From NCBI RefSeq assembly GCF_006757745.1, contig NZ_AP019740.1:620001-684000 (forward strand): a DNA stretch of 64,000 bases, written 5' to 3'. A program made the translations under genes and the position numbers. This document shows, piece by piece, positions 46,802 to 57,324 of this stretch; the stretch's first letter is position 1; each line of letters opens with the position of its first letter. This stretch comes from Acinetobacter radioresistens DSM 6976 = NBRC 102413 = CIP 103788 (GTDB lineage: Bacteria; Pseudomonadota; Gammaproteobacteria; Pseudomonadales; Moraxellaceae). The notes under the pieces are model-generated. The model was not told the origin of the DNA. It saw only the letters and a list, made by a program, of their open reading frames with translations, and searched no databases.

Positions 46802-48789
46802 GCAGAGGCCTCCGCTTCAATACAGAAATCTAGCAATTCATCACCGGCAGCGACCTGATCACCCGACTGGAAGAACAGATTGTTAATGATACCGTCCTGT
46901 GGTGCCCGGATGGTATATTCAATTTTCATAGCTTCCAGTGTCATGAGCGGTTCATCTTTTTTGACCTGAGCAAACTGCTCTACCAGTACCTGAGTAATAA
47001 TGCCTGGCATAGGTGCCTTAAGATTACCTGCTTCTTCAGCCTCACCTTCTACATGGGCATACGGATCAATAATTTCAAACTCATAGGGTTGTGCCTGTTC
47101 AAAGAGCACCAGACTTGAGTCACACTTTACAAAGCATAGCTTATGTTGATGATTATCTATCTGGAGATGGGCTGTATTAGATGCAGTCAGTTCGCCAGAA
47201 ATTTTATAATCTTGATTATAGACCTTGACCAGATAGCCCTGTTTTAAGATAGCCAGTTCAATATCATAAATTTCCTGCTGATGGCGTAACTGAACATGGG
47301 TTTTAGCCTGCTGGTTCAATCGCCAGAAGTTAGGCTGTTGCCAAGGATCATGCGGCAGGGAGTGCTTTAACGTCTGCTGAAGCAGATGGAGGACAGCAGC
47401 TTGTGCCAGTAGAGATGGTTTAATCTCAGGCTTTGAACTGAACAGCTGGATATTTTCACGCTCGATCAGTCCAGTATCTAAGTTTGGCTGGCTAAATGAT
47501 CCAGTTCCCACCAGACGGTGCAGGAAAGCTACATTATTACCCACACCCTGAATATAAAAGTTTTGCAAGGCATGCTGCATCTGGCGCAGTGCATCCTGAC
47601 GGGTTTTGCCCCAGACAATCAGCTTGGCAATCATCGGGTCATAAAAACTGCTGATGCTGTCGCCCTGAATAATGCCGCTATCTACCCGCACATGCGCATT
47701 CTGCTGTGGGTATTGCAGGAAATGAATTTTACCAATCGAGGGTAAAAAGCCATTATCTGGATCTTCTGCATAAATCCGAGCTTCCAGGGCATGACCTTGA
47801 ATAGAAAGATCTGCCTGAGCTCTAGGTAGAGGCTCACCATAGGCAACCCGTAGTTGCCACTCGACCAGATCCTGTCCGGTAATCATTTCAGTTACCGGAT
47901 GTTCGACCTGCAGGCGAGTATTCATTTCCATAAAATAAGCTGTACCATCCTGCTCGACAATAAATTCGACTGTACCGGCACCTACGTAGTTAACAGCACG
48001 CGCGGCGTCAATTGCAGCCTGGCGCATGGCCTCAAGTTTTTCTTCTGGCATCAGCGGAGCAGGGGCTTCCTCCAGAACCTTCTGGTGACGGCGCTGTACT
48101 GAACAGTCACGCTCAAACAGATGAACATAATTGCCATGCTTGTCACCAAAAACCTGAACCTCAATGTGTCTTGGGCGCGTGACATAACGTTCAATTAATA
48201 CATCTTCATTACCAAAACTTGATCGAGCTTCGCTCTTGCATGAGGTCAGAGAACTTAAGAAGTCTTCACTGCGTTCCACCAGACGCATGCCTTTACCGCC
48301 ACCACCTGCACTGGCTTTAATCAGCACCGGGTAGCCAATCGCATCGGCCTGCTGTTTTAAAAAATCTGGCTCCTGATTTTTGCCATGATAACCTGGTGTC
48401 AATGGCACACCGGCCTCTTCCATGAGTGCTTTAGAGGTAGCTTTTAGACCCATTGCCCGGATTGCTTCCACCGGCGGCCCAATAAATTCGATACCATTTT
48501 GCTGGCAGGCCAGTGCAAAATCATCATTTTCAGATAAAAAGCCATAACCCGGATGGATGGCTTCTGCACCGATTAGCAGTGCTGCTTCTATAATCCGTTC
48601 AATTTGCAGGTAACTTTCACTGGCTGGGGCACGACCAATACAGATGGCTTCATCTGCCTGTTTAACATGCTGTGCCTCGGCATCAGCTTCAGAATAAACC
48701 GCAACAGTTTGAATGCCGAGTTCCTTGGCAGTACGGATGACACGACAGGCAATTTCACCACGGTTCGCAATTAAAATTTTCTTAAACAT
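46798..48789 (-). CDS. Methylcrotonyl-CoA carboxylase, biotin-containing alpha subunit
   Basis: The alpha subunit carries the biotin and carboxylates it with ATP and bicarbonate. The 663-aa product has a biotin carboxylase part (about 1-445, with the ATP-grasp loop KASAGGGGKGMR at about 157-168 and EMNTRLQVEHPVTEM near 290-304). A linker and a C-terminal biotinyl domain follow, with the attachment motif LEAMKIEY (Lys at about 622). AAAGGATT precedes the ATG. It is fourth in the operon, between the hydratase and HMG-CoA lyase genes. The paired beta subunit is at 49632. Confidence 0.94.
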   Translation of the reverse strand: MFKKILIANRGEIACRVIRTAKELGIQTVAVYSEADAEAQHVKQADEAICIGRAPASESYLQIERIIEAALLIGAEAIHPGYGFLSENDDFALACQQNGIEFIGPPVEAIRAMGLKATSKALMEEAGVPLTPGYHGKNQEPDFLKQQADAIGYPVLIKASAGGGGKGMRLVERSEDFLSSLTSCKSEARSSFGNEDVLIERYVTRPRHIEVQVFGDKHGNYVHLFERDCSVQRRHQKVLEEAPAPLMPEEKLEAMRQAAIDAARAVNYVGAGTVEFIVEQDGTAYFMEMNTRLQVEHPVTEMITGQDLVEWQLRVAYGEPLPRAQADLSIQGHALEARIYAEDPDNGFLPSIGKIHFLQYPQQNAHVRVDSGIIQGDSISSFYDPMIAKLIVWGKTRQDALRQMQHALQNFYIQGVGNNVAFLHRLVGTGSFSQPNLDTGLIERENIQLFSSKPEIKPSLLAQAAVLHLLQQTLKHSLPHDPWQQPNFWRLNQQAKTHVQLRHQQEIYDIELAILKQGYLVKVYNQDYKISGELTASNTAHLQIDNHQHKLCFVKCDSSLVLFEQAQPYEFEIIDPYAHVEGEAEEAGNLKAPMPGIITQVLVEQFAQVKKDEPLMTLEAMKIEYTIRAPQDGIINNLFFQSGDQVAAGDELLDFCIEAEASA

Positions 48790-48830
48790 AATCCTTTATC
48801 CTGCTTTTTATGATTTTGTGGAAAATGGCC

Positions 48831-49622
48831 TTAAGCGCACCAGTGCGGTGTACGTTTTTCCAAAAAGGCACTCAGGCCTTCTTGTGCCTCTTCGCCCAGC
48901 CGTAATCTTGCAATATGAGCTGCGGTCTGCTGCATAAGTTCAGCAGTCAGTTCCTGTTCGGCTACAGTGTCGATCAGTTGTTTGGAAGCCGTTTGTGCCT
49001 GCGGACTACCTAATAGCAGCTGTTCAATTATTTGTTGAATGCCTGTATCCAGTGCTTCGGCACTATAGACTTCATGAGCCAGTCCGATGGCTTTAGCCTG
49101 CTGTGCTGAAAGCCGCTCAGCAGTTAAAAAGTAACGTGAAGCCTGACGCGCACCAATGGCCCGAATCACATAGGGACTGATGGTAGAGGGAGCCAGTCCC
49201 AAACGTACTTCAGAGGTTGCAAACATTGCGTTTTCGCTGGCAATACATATATCACAGGCCGAGGCCAGGCCTAACCCGCCTCCTAGTGCTGCACCATGCA
49301 CACGGGCAATGGTGGGCTGTCTAAGATGAGCCAGTTTATGCAGCATGGTGGCCAGCTTCATGGCATCCTGCTGGTTCTCTTCACTACTAAAATGACGGGC
49401 TGCTTTCATCCAGTTCAGGTCTGCGCCAGCAGAGAAATTTTTGCCGCGGCCTGCCAGTATCACCACACGAGTATTCACGTTTTGCTCTAGCGCATCAAAA
49501 CACTGGCTGAGCTCGGCAATTAATTGTGCATTAAAGGCATTGTGCAGTTCTGGACGGTTTAGCCAGATATAGGTGGCTCCATTAGGCTGCTCTTCAATTT
49601 CAATCAGTTCAAAATGCTTCAT
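48831..49622 (-). CDS. Methylglutaconyl-CoA hydratase (enoyl-CoA hydratase family)
   Basis: The enzyme hydrates 3-methylglutaconyl-CoA to HMG-CoA. The 263-aa product has the crotonase fold with AGRGKNFSAGADLNWMK (about 58-74) and HGAALGGGLGLASACDICIA (about 109-128), plus the ATSEVRLGLAPSTISPYV block (about 134-151) typical of LiuC/AUH. AGGAG stands 8 nt before the ATG. Its place between the two carboxylase genes in a liu-type operon sets the substrate; sequence alone would only say crotonase. Confidence 0.92.
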   Translation of the reverse strand: MKHFELIEIEEQPNGATYIWLNRPELHNAFNAQLIAELSQCFDALEQNVNTRVVILAGRGKNFSAGADLNWMKAARHFSSEENQQDAMKLATMLHKLAHLRQPTIARVHGAALGGGLGLASACDICIASENAMFATSEVRLGLAPSTISPYVIRAIGARQASRYFLTAERLSAQQAKAIGLAHEVYSAEALDTGIQQIIEQLLLGSPQAQTASKQLIDTVAEQELTAELMQQTAAHIARLRLGEEAQEGLSAFLEKRTPHWCA

Positions 49623-49631
49623 GAATCTCTC

Positions 49632-51239
49632 CTACATGCGGAATACGCCAAAATGGGTTTCTTCAATTGGAGCATTCAAGGCCGCGGACAAACTGAGTGC
49701 AAGTACCTGACGGCTTTGTGCAGGATCAATTACCCCGTCATCCCACAGTCGGGCAGAGGCATAATAAGGATGGCCCTGGCGCTCGTACTGTTGTCGAATC
49801 GGATTTTTGAACTCGTCTTCCTGCTCGGCAGTCCAGTTTTCGCCTTTGCTCTCAATGGCATCGCGGCGTAAAGTGGCAAGAACACTAGCAGCCTGCTCGC
49901 CACCCATGACCGATATACGTGAATTAGGCCATGTCCACATAAAACGTGGTGAATATGCGCGGCCACACATGCCATAGTTTCCGGCCCCAAACGAGCCGCC
50001 GATTACCAGCGTGATTTTAGGAACTTTGGCTGTAGCAACTGCCATGACCAGTTTGGCACCATGTTTGGCAATTCCTTCATTTTCATACTGGCGGCCAACC
50101 ATAAAGCCGGTAATATTCTGAATGAATAGCAGTGGAATTTTGCGTTGTGTACACAGTTCAATAAAATGCGCGCCTTTCTGGGCAGATTCGGAAAAGAGAA
50201 TGCCATTATTGGCAATAATTCCAACTGGCATACCATACAGATGAGCGAAGCCTGTAATAAGCGTAGTTCCAAACCGTGCCTTGAATTCATCGAAGCGTGA
50301 ACCATCAACAATTCGTGCAATGATTTCCCGTACATCAAAAGGTTTGCGGCTGTCACTCGGAATAATGCCATATAGCTCTTCGGCATCAAATAATGGTGAT
50401 TCAATCTCTTTTAGCTGAAGCTGTGCTGCTTTTTTCCAGTTCAGGTTGGCTACAATCCTGCGGGCGATTCCAAGTGCATGCAGATCATTTTCAGCCAGAT
50501 GGTCGGCAACACCGGAAAGACGGGTATGGACATCGCCACCGCCGAGATCTTCGCTAGTAACCACTTCGCCTGTGGCTGCCTTGACCAGTGGCGGGCCACC
50601 CAGAAAAATTGTACCCTGATTACGCACAATAATAGTTTCATCCGACATGGCCGGTACATAGGCACCCCCTGCGGTACAGCTGCCCATGACCACTGCAATT
50701 TGCGGAATGCCTTTGGCAGACATCTGTGCCTGATTATAGAAAATCCGGCCAAAATGGTCGCGGTCTGGAAATACTTCATCTTGGAGAGGCAGGAAAGCTC
50801 CACCCGAGTCTACCAGATAGATGCAGGGCAGCCGGTTCTGCTCGGCAATTTCCTGGGCCCGAAGGTGTTTTTTGACTGTAAGCGGATAATAGGTACCGCC
50901 TTTAACTGTGGCGTCATTGGCAATAATCATGCACTGTACATCATGCACCTGACCAATACCGGCAATTACACCGGCAGAAGGTACATCATTGTCATACAAG
51001 CCATAGGCAGCCAGCTGACCAATTTCCAGAAAAGGGCTGCCTGTATCTAGAAGGCGTTCAATACGCTGACGTGGTAGCAGTTTACCCCGGGCCAGATGTT
51101 TTTCTCGGGCTTTTTCTCCACCACCCAACTGGATTTTGGCAGCCAGCTGGTTTAGGTCATCGACCAGTTCCTGCATAGCCTGCTTATTCTGTTTGAATTC
51201 TTCACTACGGCTATTCATCTTGATTGCAATCTGGTTCAT
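49632..51239 (-). CDS. Methylcrotonyl-CoA carboxylase, beta (carboxyltransferase) subunit
   Basis: The beta subunit moves the carboxyl group from biotin to 3-methylcrotonyl-CoA, giving 3-methylglutaconyl-CoA. The 535-aa product has both carboxyltransferase halves: [21 protein letters not shown] and [16 protein letters not shown] in the N-half, and [15 protein letters not shown] and [20 protein letters not shown] in the C-half. Start ATG 51239 is preferred: AAGG lies 9 nt before it. The alternative ATG at 51248 is directly against that site. Confidence 0.94.
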   Translation of the reverse strand: MNQIAIKMNSRSEEFKQNKQAMQELVDDLNQLAAKIQLGGGEKAREKHLARGKLLPRQRIERLLDTGSPFLEIGQLAAYGLYDNDVPSAGVIAGIGQVHDVQCMIIANDATVKGGTYYPLTVKKHLRAQEIAEQNRLPCIYLVDSGGAFLPLQDEVFPDRDHFGRIFYNQAQMSAKGIPQIAVVMGSCTAGGAYVPAMSDETIIVRNQGTIFLGGPPLVKAATGEVVTSEDLGGGDVHTRLSGVADHLAENDLHALGIARRIVANLNWKKAAQLQLKEIESPLFDAEELYGIIPSDSRKPFDVREIIARIVDGSRFDEFKARFGTTLITGFAHLYGMPVGIIANNGILFSESAQKGAHFIELCTQRKIPLLFIQNITGFMVGRQYENEGIAKHGAKLVMAVATAKVPKITLVIGGSFGAGNYGMCGRAYSPRFMWTWPNSRISVMGGEQAASVLATLRRDAIESKGENWTAEQEDEFKNPIRQQYERQGHPYYASARLWDDGVIDPAQSRQVLALSLSAALNAPIEETHFGVFRM

Positions 51240-51272
51240 GGCAGTCATCCTTGTGCATTAAGGTTAAAGGGA

Positions 51273-52445
51273 TCAGGCTGTTTCGTTGAACAGCTCACGG
51301 CCAATCAGCATGCGTCGGATTTCTGAAGTGCCGGCACCGATCTCATACAGTTTGGCATCGCGCCATAAACGCCCTGTAGCAAAGTCATTGATATAACCAT
51401 TACCACCTAAAGTCTGAATTGCTTCACCGGCCATCCAAGTGGCTTTTTCAGCTGAATATAAAATGGCGCTCGCTGCATCTTTACGCAGAGCACGGCCATG
51501 ATCTGCACGGTCACAGGCTTGACCTACGCTGTATACTAGAGCCTTGCAGGCCAGCCAGGTCGAATACATGTCGGCAATTTTGCCTTGCATTAACTGGAAC
51601 TCGCCTAGTGCCTGACCGAACTGCTTACGTTCATGCAGGTAGGGCATTACAATATCCAGACAGGCATCCATAATGCCAAGTGGGCCGCCGCTTAGTACAG
51701 CACGTTCATAATCAAGTCCACTCATGAGTACCTTGACACCGTTACCCACTCCACCCAGTACATTCTCGGCAGGTACTTCACAGTCATCAAAAAACAGAGG
51801 GTAAGTGTTAGAGCCGCGCATCCCCAGTTTGTCCAGGTGGTGGCCATGACTAAAGCCTTTCATGTCTTTTTCAATTAAGAAGGCCGTCATGCCTTTGGCA
51901 CCTGCCTGCAGATCGGTTTTGGCATAGACCACCAATACGTCAGCATCACCGCCATTGGTGATCCACATTTTTGAACCATTTAATACATAGTGGTCGCCTT
52001 TCTGGTCAGCACGAAGTGTCATACTTACCACGTCCGAACCAGCATTCGGTTCAGACATTGCCAGCGCTCCTACATATTCACCAGATACCAGTTTTGGCAG
52101 ATAACGCTGTTTCTGTGCTTCAGTACCATGACGGTGAATCTGGTTGATACAGAGATTAGAATGTGCACCATAAGACAGGCCAATAGATGCACTGGCCCGC
52201 GAGATTTCTTCCATGACCAGAATGTGTGCCAGATAACCCATATTACTGCCGCCGTACTCTTCAGAAACGGTCATGCCCAACAGGCCCATGTCACCCATTT
52301 TCTTCCAGAGTTGCGCTGGAAACAGATTATCCTGATCGGCCTTGGCCGCAAGAGGTGCCACTTCCTTTCTGGCAAAGTTCTGAACCGATTCCTGTAGGGC
52401 CTTTAGGGTATTATCTATTCCAAAATCAATTGTTTGTAAATTCAT
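51273..52445 (-). CDS. Isovaleryl-CoA dehydrogenase
   Basis: The enzyme oxidises isovaleryl-CoA to 3-methylcrotonyl-CoA and is the first of the operon. The 390-aa product is an FAD acyl-CoA dehydrogenase with [26 protein letters not shown] and the long C-terminal block ending [20 protein letters not shown]. The catalytic base is diagnostic. Glu is present in [15 protein letters not shown] (about 245-255), as in isovaleryl-CoA dehydrogenases. The usual Glu of other family members is replaced by Gly in YEIGAGTSE. The promoter region upstream holds a palindromic operator. Confidence 0.95.
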   Translation of the reverse strand: MNLQTIDFGIDNTLKALQESVQNFARKEVAPLAAKADQDNLFPAQLWKKMGDMGLLGMTVSEEYGGSNMGYLAHILVMEEISRASASIGLSYGAHSNLCINQIHRHGTEAQKQRYLPKLVSGEYVGALAMSEPNAGSDVVSMTLRADQKGDHYVLNGSKMWITNGGDADVLVVYAKTDLQAGAKGMTAFLIEKDMKGFSHGHHLDKLGMRGSNTYPLFFDDCEVPAENVLGGVGNGVKVLMSGLDYERAVLSGGPLGIMDACLDIVMPYLHERKQFGQALGEFQLMQGKIADMYSTWLACKALVYSVGQACDRADHGRALRKDAASAILYSAEKATWMAGEAIQTLGGNGYINDFATGRLWRDAKLYEIGAGTSEIRRMLIGRELFNETA

Positions 52446-52493
52446 TCTCTACCATCCTGTAGAACTGTATTTGTTATTTCGCAGCTATATTTG

Positions 52494-52512
52494 TTGTGAC
52501 CTGAGTTCACAA
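52494..52512. promoter_or_regulatory. 19-bp palindrome, likely operator of the TetR-type regulator
   Basis: TTGTGACCTGAGTTCACAA is a near-perfect palindrome, with arms TTGTGA/TCACAA and inner CT/AG pairs matching. It lies 48 bases before the isovaleryl-CoA dehydrogenase start and 86 before the divergent regulator start. TetR-family regulators usually bind such dyads in their own divergent promoter. A second GTGAACCT half-like element is near 52531. Confidence 0.6.
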
Positions 52513-52598
52513 TACAATTATTTTTTAAAAAAGTGAACCTTTATTCATAAAATGATTTATAATTCATTTTAAGGCGTGAAGTAAATAATATTTTTCTT

Positions 52599-53231
52599 AT
52601 GAACTATAAAAGATCTTCTCTGATGGAAGAACGGATGGCGCAGAACCGGCTGGCCATTTTACAGGCTACACGTGACCTGACTGCTCGTGGGGGATTTAAA
52701 GATGCCCAGATTAATGCCATTGCAGAACTGGCCGGTATTTCAAGCGGTCTGGTCTACCGTTACTTTAATTCAAAAAACCAGTTACTGGTGGAAGTCCTGA
52801 CCGACGCTGCCATGCAGGAAATCCGCATTCTTGAGTCCATTTACCGGGAAGACCTGCCGCCAAAAGAAAAACTGTTTAAGGCAGTTACAGCCTTTGTAAA
52901 ACGCGCACTTACCGGACCGCAGCTGGCTTATTCACTCATCTTCGAACCGGTGGATGTGGCTATCGAAATTGAGCGTGTACGGGTTAAACAGCTAATCAAG
53001 AATGCCATTATTGATATTTTGAAAGAAGGGCAGGAAAGTGGAGATTTCAGTTTTGACGATGTCAATACCGCAGCCCTGTGTATTGTTGGCGCCATGACTT
53101 TTGCTGTAGTCGAGCCGATTGACCCGGCTCGCCGTAAAAAGTTTGATAAGCAGGACTTTGTCCGTTATGTAGCCGAGTTCTGTCTGCAGGCAGTCGTTCG
53201 TGTACCTCAACCGGTACAAGGAGAAAATTAA
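52599..53231 (+). CDS. TetR/AcrR-family regulator of the leucine-catabolic operon
   Basis: The 210-aa product has a TetR-type N-terminal helix-turn-helix at about 15-65 (INAIAELAGISSGLVYRYFNSKNQLLVEVL) and a C-terminal ligand-binding helical domain. It is divergent from the isovaleryl-CoA dehydrogenase operon and shares the palindrome-bearing promoter gap. It is therefore likely to repress that operon and respond to an acyl-CoA intermediate. In Pseudomonas the liu operon is controlled by the MerR-type LiuR, so a TetR-type regulator is a different solution. MEERMAQNR at 52623 is an alternative start. Confidence 0.88.
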   Translation: MNYKRSSLMEERMAQNRLAILQATRDLTARGGFKDAQINAIAELAGISSGLVYRYFNSKNQLLVEVLTDAAMQEIRILESIYREDLPPKEKLFKAVTAFVKRALTGPQLAYSLIFEPVDVAIEIERVRVKQLIKNAIIDILKEGQESGDFSFDDVNTAALCIVGAMTFAVVEPIDPARRKKFDKQDFVRYVAEFCLQAVVRVPQPVQGEN

Positions 53232-53382
53232 CATCTAAATATGCCTGTTGTATGGATAAGAAAGAACTGAACAAAGAATTGCACATAAAAATACGTAAAA
53301 CACAATGAAAACCGGGGTCATGTATCGACCCCTAATAACAATCTGAAAAACACAATGACAATGAATCAAGGAGTAGGATTCA

Positions 53383-55068
53383 ATGACAGATACACAATTA
53401 AGTTATGCATCTGGTGCAAGTGAGCAACCTTTACTGGGCATGACCATTGGACAGAAATTTGATCAGGCATGTGCGCAATATACTGCACAGGATGCCGTTG
53501 TCTCGGTTCACCAAAATCGTCGCATCAGTTATGCAGAATTGAGAACACTGGTTGATGCCTTTGCCTGTAATCTGCTTGAGCTGGGACTAAAAAAAGGTGA
53601 TCGCCTTGCAATCTGGGCACCCAACTGTGTGGAATGGACCATTGCACAGTTTGCCACGGCTAAGGCAGGTATCATTCTGGTCAACCTGAATCCATCTTAT
53701 CGCAGTCATGAACTTGAATATGTGCTTAACAAGGTGTCCTGTGTTGGCCTGATTATGGCAGTACAGTGCAAAACAAGTAACTTTAAGGAAATTTTACTCA
53801 AGATTGTTCCTGAGCTGCATGAAACTCAAAGCCGTGAACTGTCTTTACAGCGACTGCCACACTTAAAACATCTGATTAAAATTGATGATCAGGCTCATCC
53901 TGCTTTCCACTGTTTCGATGATTTACTGACTTCACCTACCTCAGAGCAGTTGCAGGCGCTGCAAAATATCGGTCAGGAATTACAATTCGATGAAACTATT
54001 AATATCCAGTTTACATCTGGTACTACCGGTAACCCCAAAGGGACCATGCTGACCCATAACAATATTCTGAATAATGGCTATTTTGTTGGTGAACGAATTT
54101 TACTTACCCCGCAGGACAGGGTATGTATTTCGGTACCACTATTTCACTGTTTCGGTATGGTCATGGGAAATCTGGCCTGTGTAACTCATGGTTCTGCAAT
54201 GGTCTATCCATGTGATGTATTTAATCCACTTAGCAGTTTAAAAGCTATTGAACAGGAAAAATGTACGGCTGCTTATGGTGTGCCTACCATGTTTATTGCC
54301 ATGCTGGAACATGAGCAGTTTAATGAGTTTGACCTGAGCAGCCTGCGTACCGGAATTATGGCGGGCAGTCCGTGTCCGCGTGAGATTATGCAGCGTGTGA
54401 TCGACCGTATGCATATGTCACAAGTGACCATATGCTATGGCATGACTGAAACCTCGCCGGTAAGTGCCCAGAGTATGGTAGATGACCCGATTGAAACCCG
54501 GGTCAATACAGTGGGACGCATACATCCGCACGTAGAAATCAAGATTATCGACCGTAACGGCAAGATTGTACCGCGTGGCAAACTTGGCCAGCTATGTACC
54601 CGGGGCTATTCAGTGATGCTGGGCTATTGGGAAGATGAAGAAAAAACTAAAGAAGTGATTGATCAGACTGGCTGGATGCATACCGGAGATCTGGCGGAAA
54701 TGGACCAGCAGGGCTTTATCCAGATTAAGGGCCGTATTAAAGATGTCGTCATTCGGGGAGGGGAAAACCTGTTCCCTAAAGAAATAGAGGATTTTTTATA
54801 TACTCATCCCGATGTGTCTGATGTACAGGTTGTAGGTGTGCCTGACCAGAAATATGGTGAGGAACTTTGCGCCTGTATTATCCTGCATCCGCATAGTAAT
54901 ACCAGTGAAGAAATTATCCGACAGTACTGCAAGGAACATATCTCGCACCAGAAAGTGCCGCGTTATATCCGGTTTGTAACAGCTTTTCCTTTAACTGCTT
55001 CAGGCAAAGCCCAGAAATATAAAATCCGTGAAATGATGCAACAGGAACTCAATTTAAAGGTTTCCTAA
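53383..55068 (+). CDS. AMP-binding acyl-CoA synthetase
   Basis: The enzyme activates a carboxylic acid with ATP and CoA. The 561-aa product has the P-loop FTSGTTGNPKGTMLTHNNI (about 211-229), the motif ICYGMTETSPVSAQ (about 350-363), the hinge region GDLAEMDQQGFIQIKGRIKD (about 438-457), and the C-terminal lysine in PLTASGKAQKYKIREM (about 538-553). Length and style fit medium- to long-chain ligases such as AtuH. Its place beside the leucine operon and its regulator suggests activation of a branched-chain acid such as isovalerate. AAGGAG precedes the ATG. Confidence 0.9.
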   Translation: MTDTQLSYASGASEQPLLGMTIGQKFDQACAQYTAQDAVVSVHQNRRISYAELRTLVDAFACNLLELGLKKGDRLAIWAPNCVEWTIAQFATAKAGIILVNLNPSYRSHELEYVLNKVSCVGLIMAVQCKTSNFKEILLKIVPELHETQSRELSLQRLPHLKHLIKIDDQAHPAFHCFDDLLTSPTSEQLQALQNIGQELQFDETINIQFTSGTTGNPKGTMLTHNNILNNGYFVGERILLTPQDRVCISVPLFHCFGMVMGNLACVTHGSAMVYPCDVFNPLSSLKAIEQEKCTAAYGVPTMFIAMLEHEQFNEFDLSSLRTGIMAGSPCPREIMQRVIDRMHMSQVTICYGMTETSPVSAQSMVDDPIETRVNTVGRIHPHVEIKIIDRNGKIVPRGKLGQLCTRGYSVMLGYWEDEEKTKEVIDQTGWMHTGDLAEMDQQGFIQIKGRIKDVVIRGGENLFPKEIEDFLYTHPDVSDVQVVGVPDQKYGEELCACIILHPHSNTSEEIIRQYCKEHISHQKVPRYIRFVTAFPLTASGKAQKYKIREMMQQELNLKVS

Positions 55069-55082
55069 TCTGGTACACTTAT

Positions 55083-55110
55083 AAAAAGCAGGGCACTGGC
55101 CCTGCTTTTT
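55083..55110 (+). terminator. Terminator after the acyl-CoA synthetase
   Basis: AAAAAGCAGGGC and GCCCTGCTTTTT form a perfect 12-bp stem with a 4-nt loop ACTG. Confidence 0.93.
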
Positions 55111-55294
55111 GTGATATTTAGCATCTTAAATACTGATGCTGACAGTCAAAGAAGAACTGCTGGAAACCTGCTATAGAAAAATAATAAACTAAAAATGACC
55201 GGTGCATTCATCAAGAGACTGGTACTTGGCCAGCCACACGTGTAATTTATCGGTTCAATGCCGTTTATAAAAAATAAAAGGAATCACAGGTTGC

Positions 55295-56494
55295 ATGTTT
55301 AAATCTTTTTTTCCACAACCCAAAGTATTTTTTCTGTCATTGCTGTTCTGGTTCATGGTCAACCTGCTACTCTGGTATGTAGCAGGCGGACGGGAGTGGG
55401 GAAGCTGGCTGGGCTTTCCATCAGATTATGCTCAGGCTGAACTGCCTATTGGGGTTAGCCGGTTCTGGTCTCCGGCATTTCTCTGGTTTTACCTGTGGTT
55501 CTTCGTAGCTACTGCGATCTTTGCCATTTTTTGGCGATTTAAAGCAAATCATCCCTGGCAGCGCTGGTCGGTATGGGGCTCGGCATTTATTCTGTTTAAT
55601 ATCTGGTTTAGCGTACAGGTCAGTGTAGCCATTAATGCCTGGTATGGGCCATTCTGGGATTTAATTCAGCGAATGCTGAGTAGCGGTGGCGGTAATATCC
55701 GTGACCTGTATATGGGTACCTTGACCTTTTTATATATTGCCATGGTAGCAGTGACTATTATGGTCATTAATGCTTTCTTTACCAGTCATTATATCTTTCG
55801 TTGGCGTACCGCAATGAATGAGTACTATACCGCGCATTGGGACCGGTTACGTCATGTTGAAGGAGCATCACAGCGGGTTCAGGAGGACACCATGCGTTTT
55901 GCCACTATTATGGAAGATTTAGGGGTCGAGCTGATTAAAGCGGTTATGGTTCTGGTTGCATTCCTGCCAATCCTATTTGAGCTCTCCCGGCATGTACCGG
56001 AATTGCCGCTGGTGGGGCAGGTAGAACACTCACTGGTCTGGGCAGCCATTGTCTGGGCTATCTTTGGTACGGTTCTGCTCATGGTGGTGGGTGTCAAGTT
56101 ACCGGGCCTTGAGTTTAATAACCAGAAAGTTGAGGCAGCTTACCGTAAAGAGCTGGTATATGGTGAAGACTATGCAGACCGAGCCCAGCCGGCAACCTTA
56201 AAAGAGCTGTTTTCCCGCGTACGCCAGAACTATTTCCGTTTATATTTTCATTACGCCTATTTTAATCTGGTGGCAACCTGGTACCGCCAGCTTGATATCC
56301 TCTACAGTCTGGTCGTGCTTTTCCCTGCTATTGCAGCCGGCAAGATGACTTTGGGCCTGATCAACCAGATTGGTAATGTTTTCGATAAAGTCCGTGAATC
56401 ATTTCAGTATCTGATTATGTCCTGGAAAACGATTATCGAGCTGTTATCGATCTATAAACGTCTCAAGACCTTTGAAGCCGTATTAGATGATTAA
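55295..56494 (+). CDS. sbmA: SbmA/BacA-family peptide transporter
   Basis: The 399-aa product has about seven to eight membrane segments and no nucleotide-binding domain, as in SbmA/BacA. Typical parts are [18 protein letters not shown] at the start, [21 protein letters not shown] (about 163-183), [14 protein letters not shown] (about 191-204), and the C-terminal block [28 protein letters not shown]. SbmA imports proline-rich and glycine-rich antimicrobial peptides, microcins and bleomycin, driven by protons. It stands alone between two terminators. Confidence 0.93.
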   Translation: MFKSFFPQPKVFFLSLLFWFMVNLLLWYVAGGREWGSWLGFPSDYAQAELPIGVSRFWSPAFLWFYLWFFVATAIFAIFWRFKANHPWQRWSVWGSAFILFNIWFSVQVSVAINAWYGPFWDLIQRMLSSGGGNIRDLYMGTLTFLYIAMVAVTIMVINAFFTSHYIFRWRTAMNEYYTAHWDRLRHVEGASQRVQEDTMRFATIMEDLGVELIKAVMVLVAFLPILFELSRHVPELPLVGQVEHSLVWAAIVWAIFGTVLLMVVGVKLPGLEFNNQKVEAAYRKELVYGEDYADRAQPATLKELFSRVRQNYFRLYFHYAYFNLVATWYRQLDILYSLVVLFPAIAAGKMTLGLINQIGNVFDKVRESFQYLIMSWKTIIELLSIYKRLKTFEAVLDD

Positions 56495-56509
56495 AGCTGC
56501 TTTTACTCC

Positions 56510-56529
56510 ACCCGCCTCGGCGGGTTTTT
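56510..56529 (+). terminator. Terminator after sbmA
   Basis: ACCCGCC and GGCGGGT form a stem with a very short loop, followed by five T in total. Confidence 0.85.
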
Positions 56530-56787
56530 CAATATAAAAAATCTGGTCAATTCCTTATATACCGGTTTTACTGACCGTAAGCCGTAGTCTGTTATTACGC
56601 TACAGTATTCCGCTTATTATTAAGGGATTACAAACTTTTGATGTCTTTGGAACATTATCTTCATGGTTTCGCTATAAACTTTCTAATGCACCTATTTACA
56701 CAGTCATAATAGGTAAGCCAGCAGCCAGTATGCTACAAATAAACGGTTTTATATAATTGGCCAAATATTAAAAAGCAGGGAAATACT

Positions 56788-57282
56788 ATGGCGCTTATAT
56801 CCTTGAGCAAGTTTCGCGGACTTTTTATAGGGGCAACCTTACTAGGGGCCTCTCAGATTGCATTGGCTGGCCCAACGGTGGATCAGCTCAGTAACTGTTT
56901 GATGAAATCGACCACCGCCACCGATAAAACCGTAGTTCTGCAATGGACCTTTGTGGCATTGGGTAATCATCCCGACTTAAAGGCCTTTAGTAATGTGACT
57001 GCGACACAAAAGGAAGCATTAGATAAGAATCTGGCCACTGTGCTGCAACGCATACTGGTAGAGCAATGTTCGGCACAGACCAAAGCAGTGATTCAGACTG
57101 AAGGTTTGCAGGCGGTGGGAGATAGTTTTCAAGAGTTAGGCAGTATTACAGGTGAAGAAATTCTTAAAACGCCTGAAATTAAACAGCAGCTTAATGGTGT
57201 TCTGAAATATGTAGATTTGAATAAGCTGGTAACAACTTTCTTGACGCCGGATCTTTGGAATAAGTTGGGTGTTACCCGTTAA
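56788..57282 (+). CDS. Hypothetical exported protein
   Basis: The 164-aa product has a signal peptide (about 1-27, cleavage after ALA in QIALAGP). The mature part is about 137 residues, mostly helical, with two Cys (about residues 37 and 92) that could form a disulfide. No domain recognised. GCAGGGAAATACT before the ATG is a fair ribosome-binding site. It is convergent with the YddG-like gene and has its own 293-nt upstream gap. Confidence 0.75.
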   Translation: MALISLSKFRGLFIGATLLGASQIALAGPTVDQLSNCLMKSTTATDKTVVLQWTFVALGNHPDLKAFSNVTATQKEALDKNLATVLQRILVEQCSAQTKAVIQTEGLQAVGDSFQELGSITGEEILKTPEIKQQLNGVLKYVDLNKLVTTFLTPDLWNKLGVTR

Positions 57283-57324
57283 AATCTCGGATAAAAATAA
57301 GTTGTATAAGTAAAAAGCTGCGGT

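Noticed and set aside
50478..51050. 190-codon plus-strand frame
   Set aside because: It is antisense to the carboxylase beta subunit, which is clearly coding on the minus strand.
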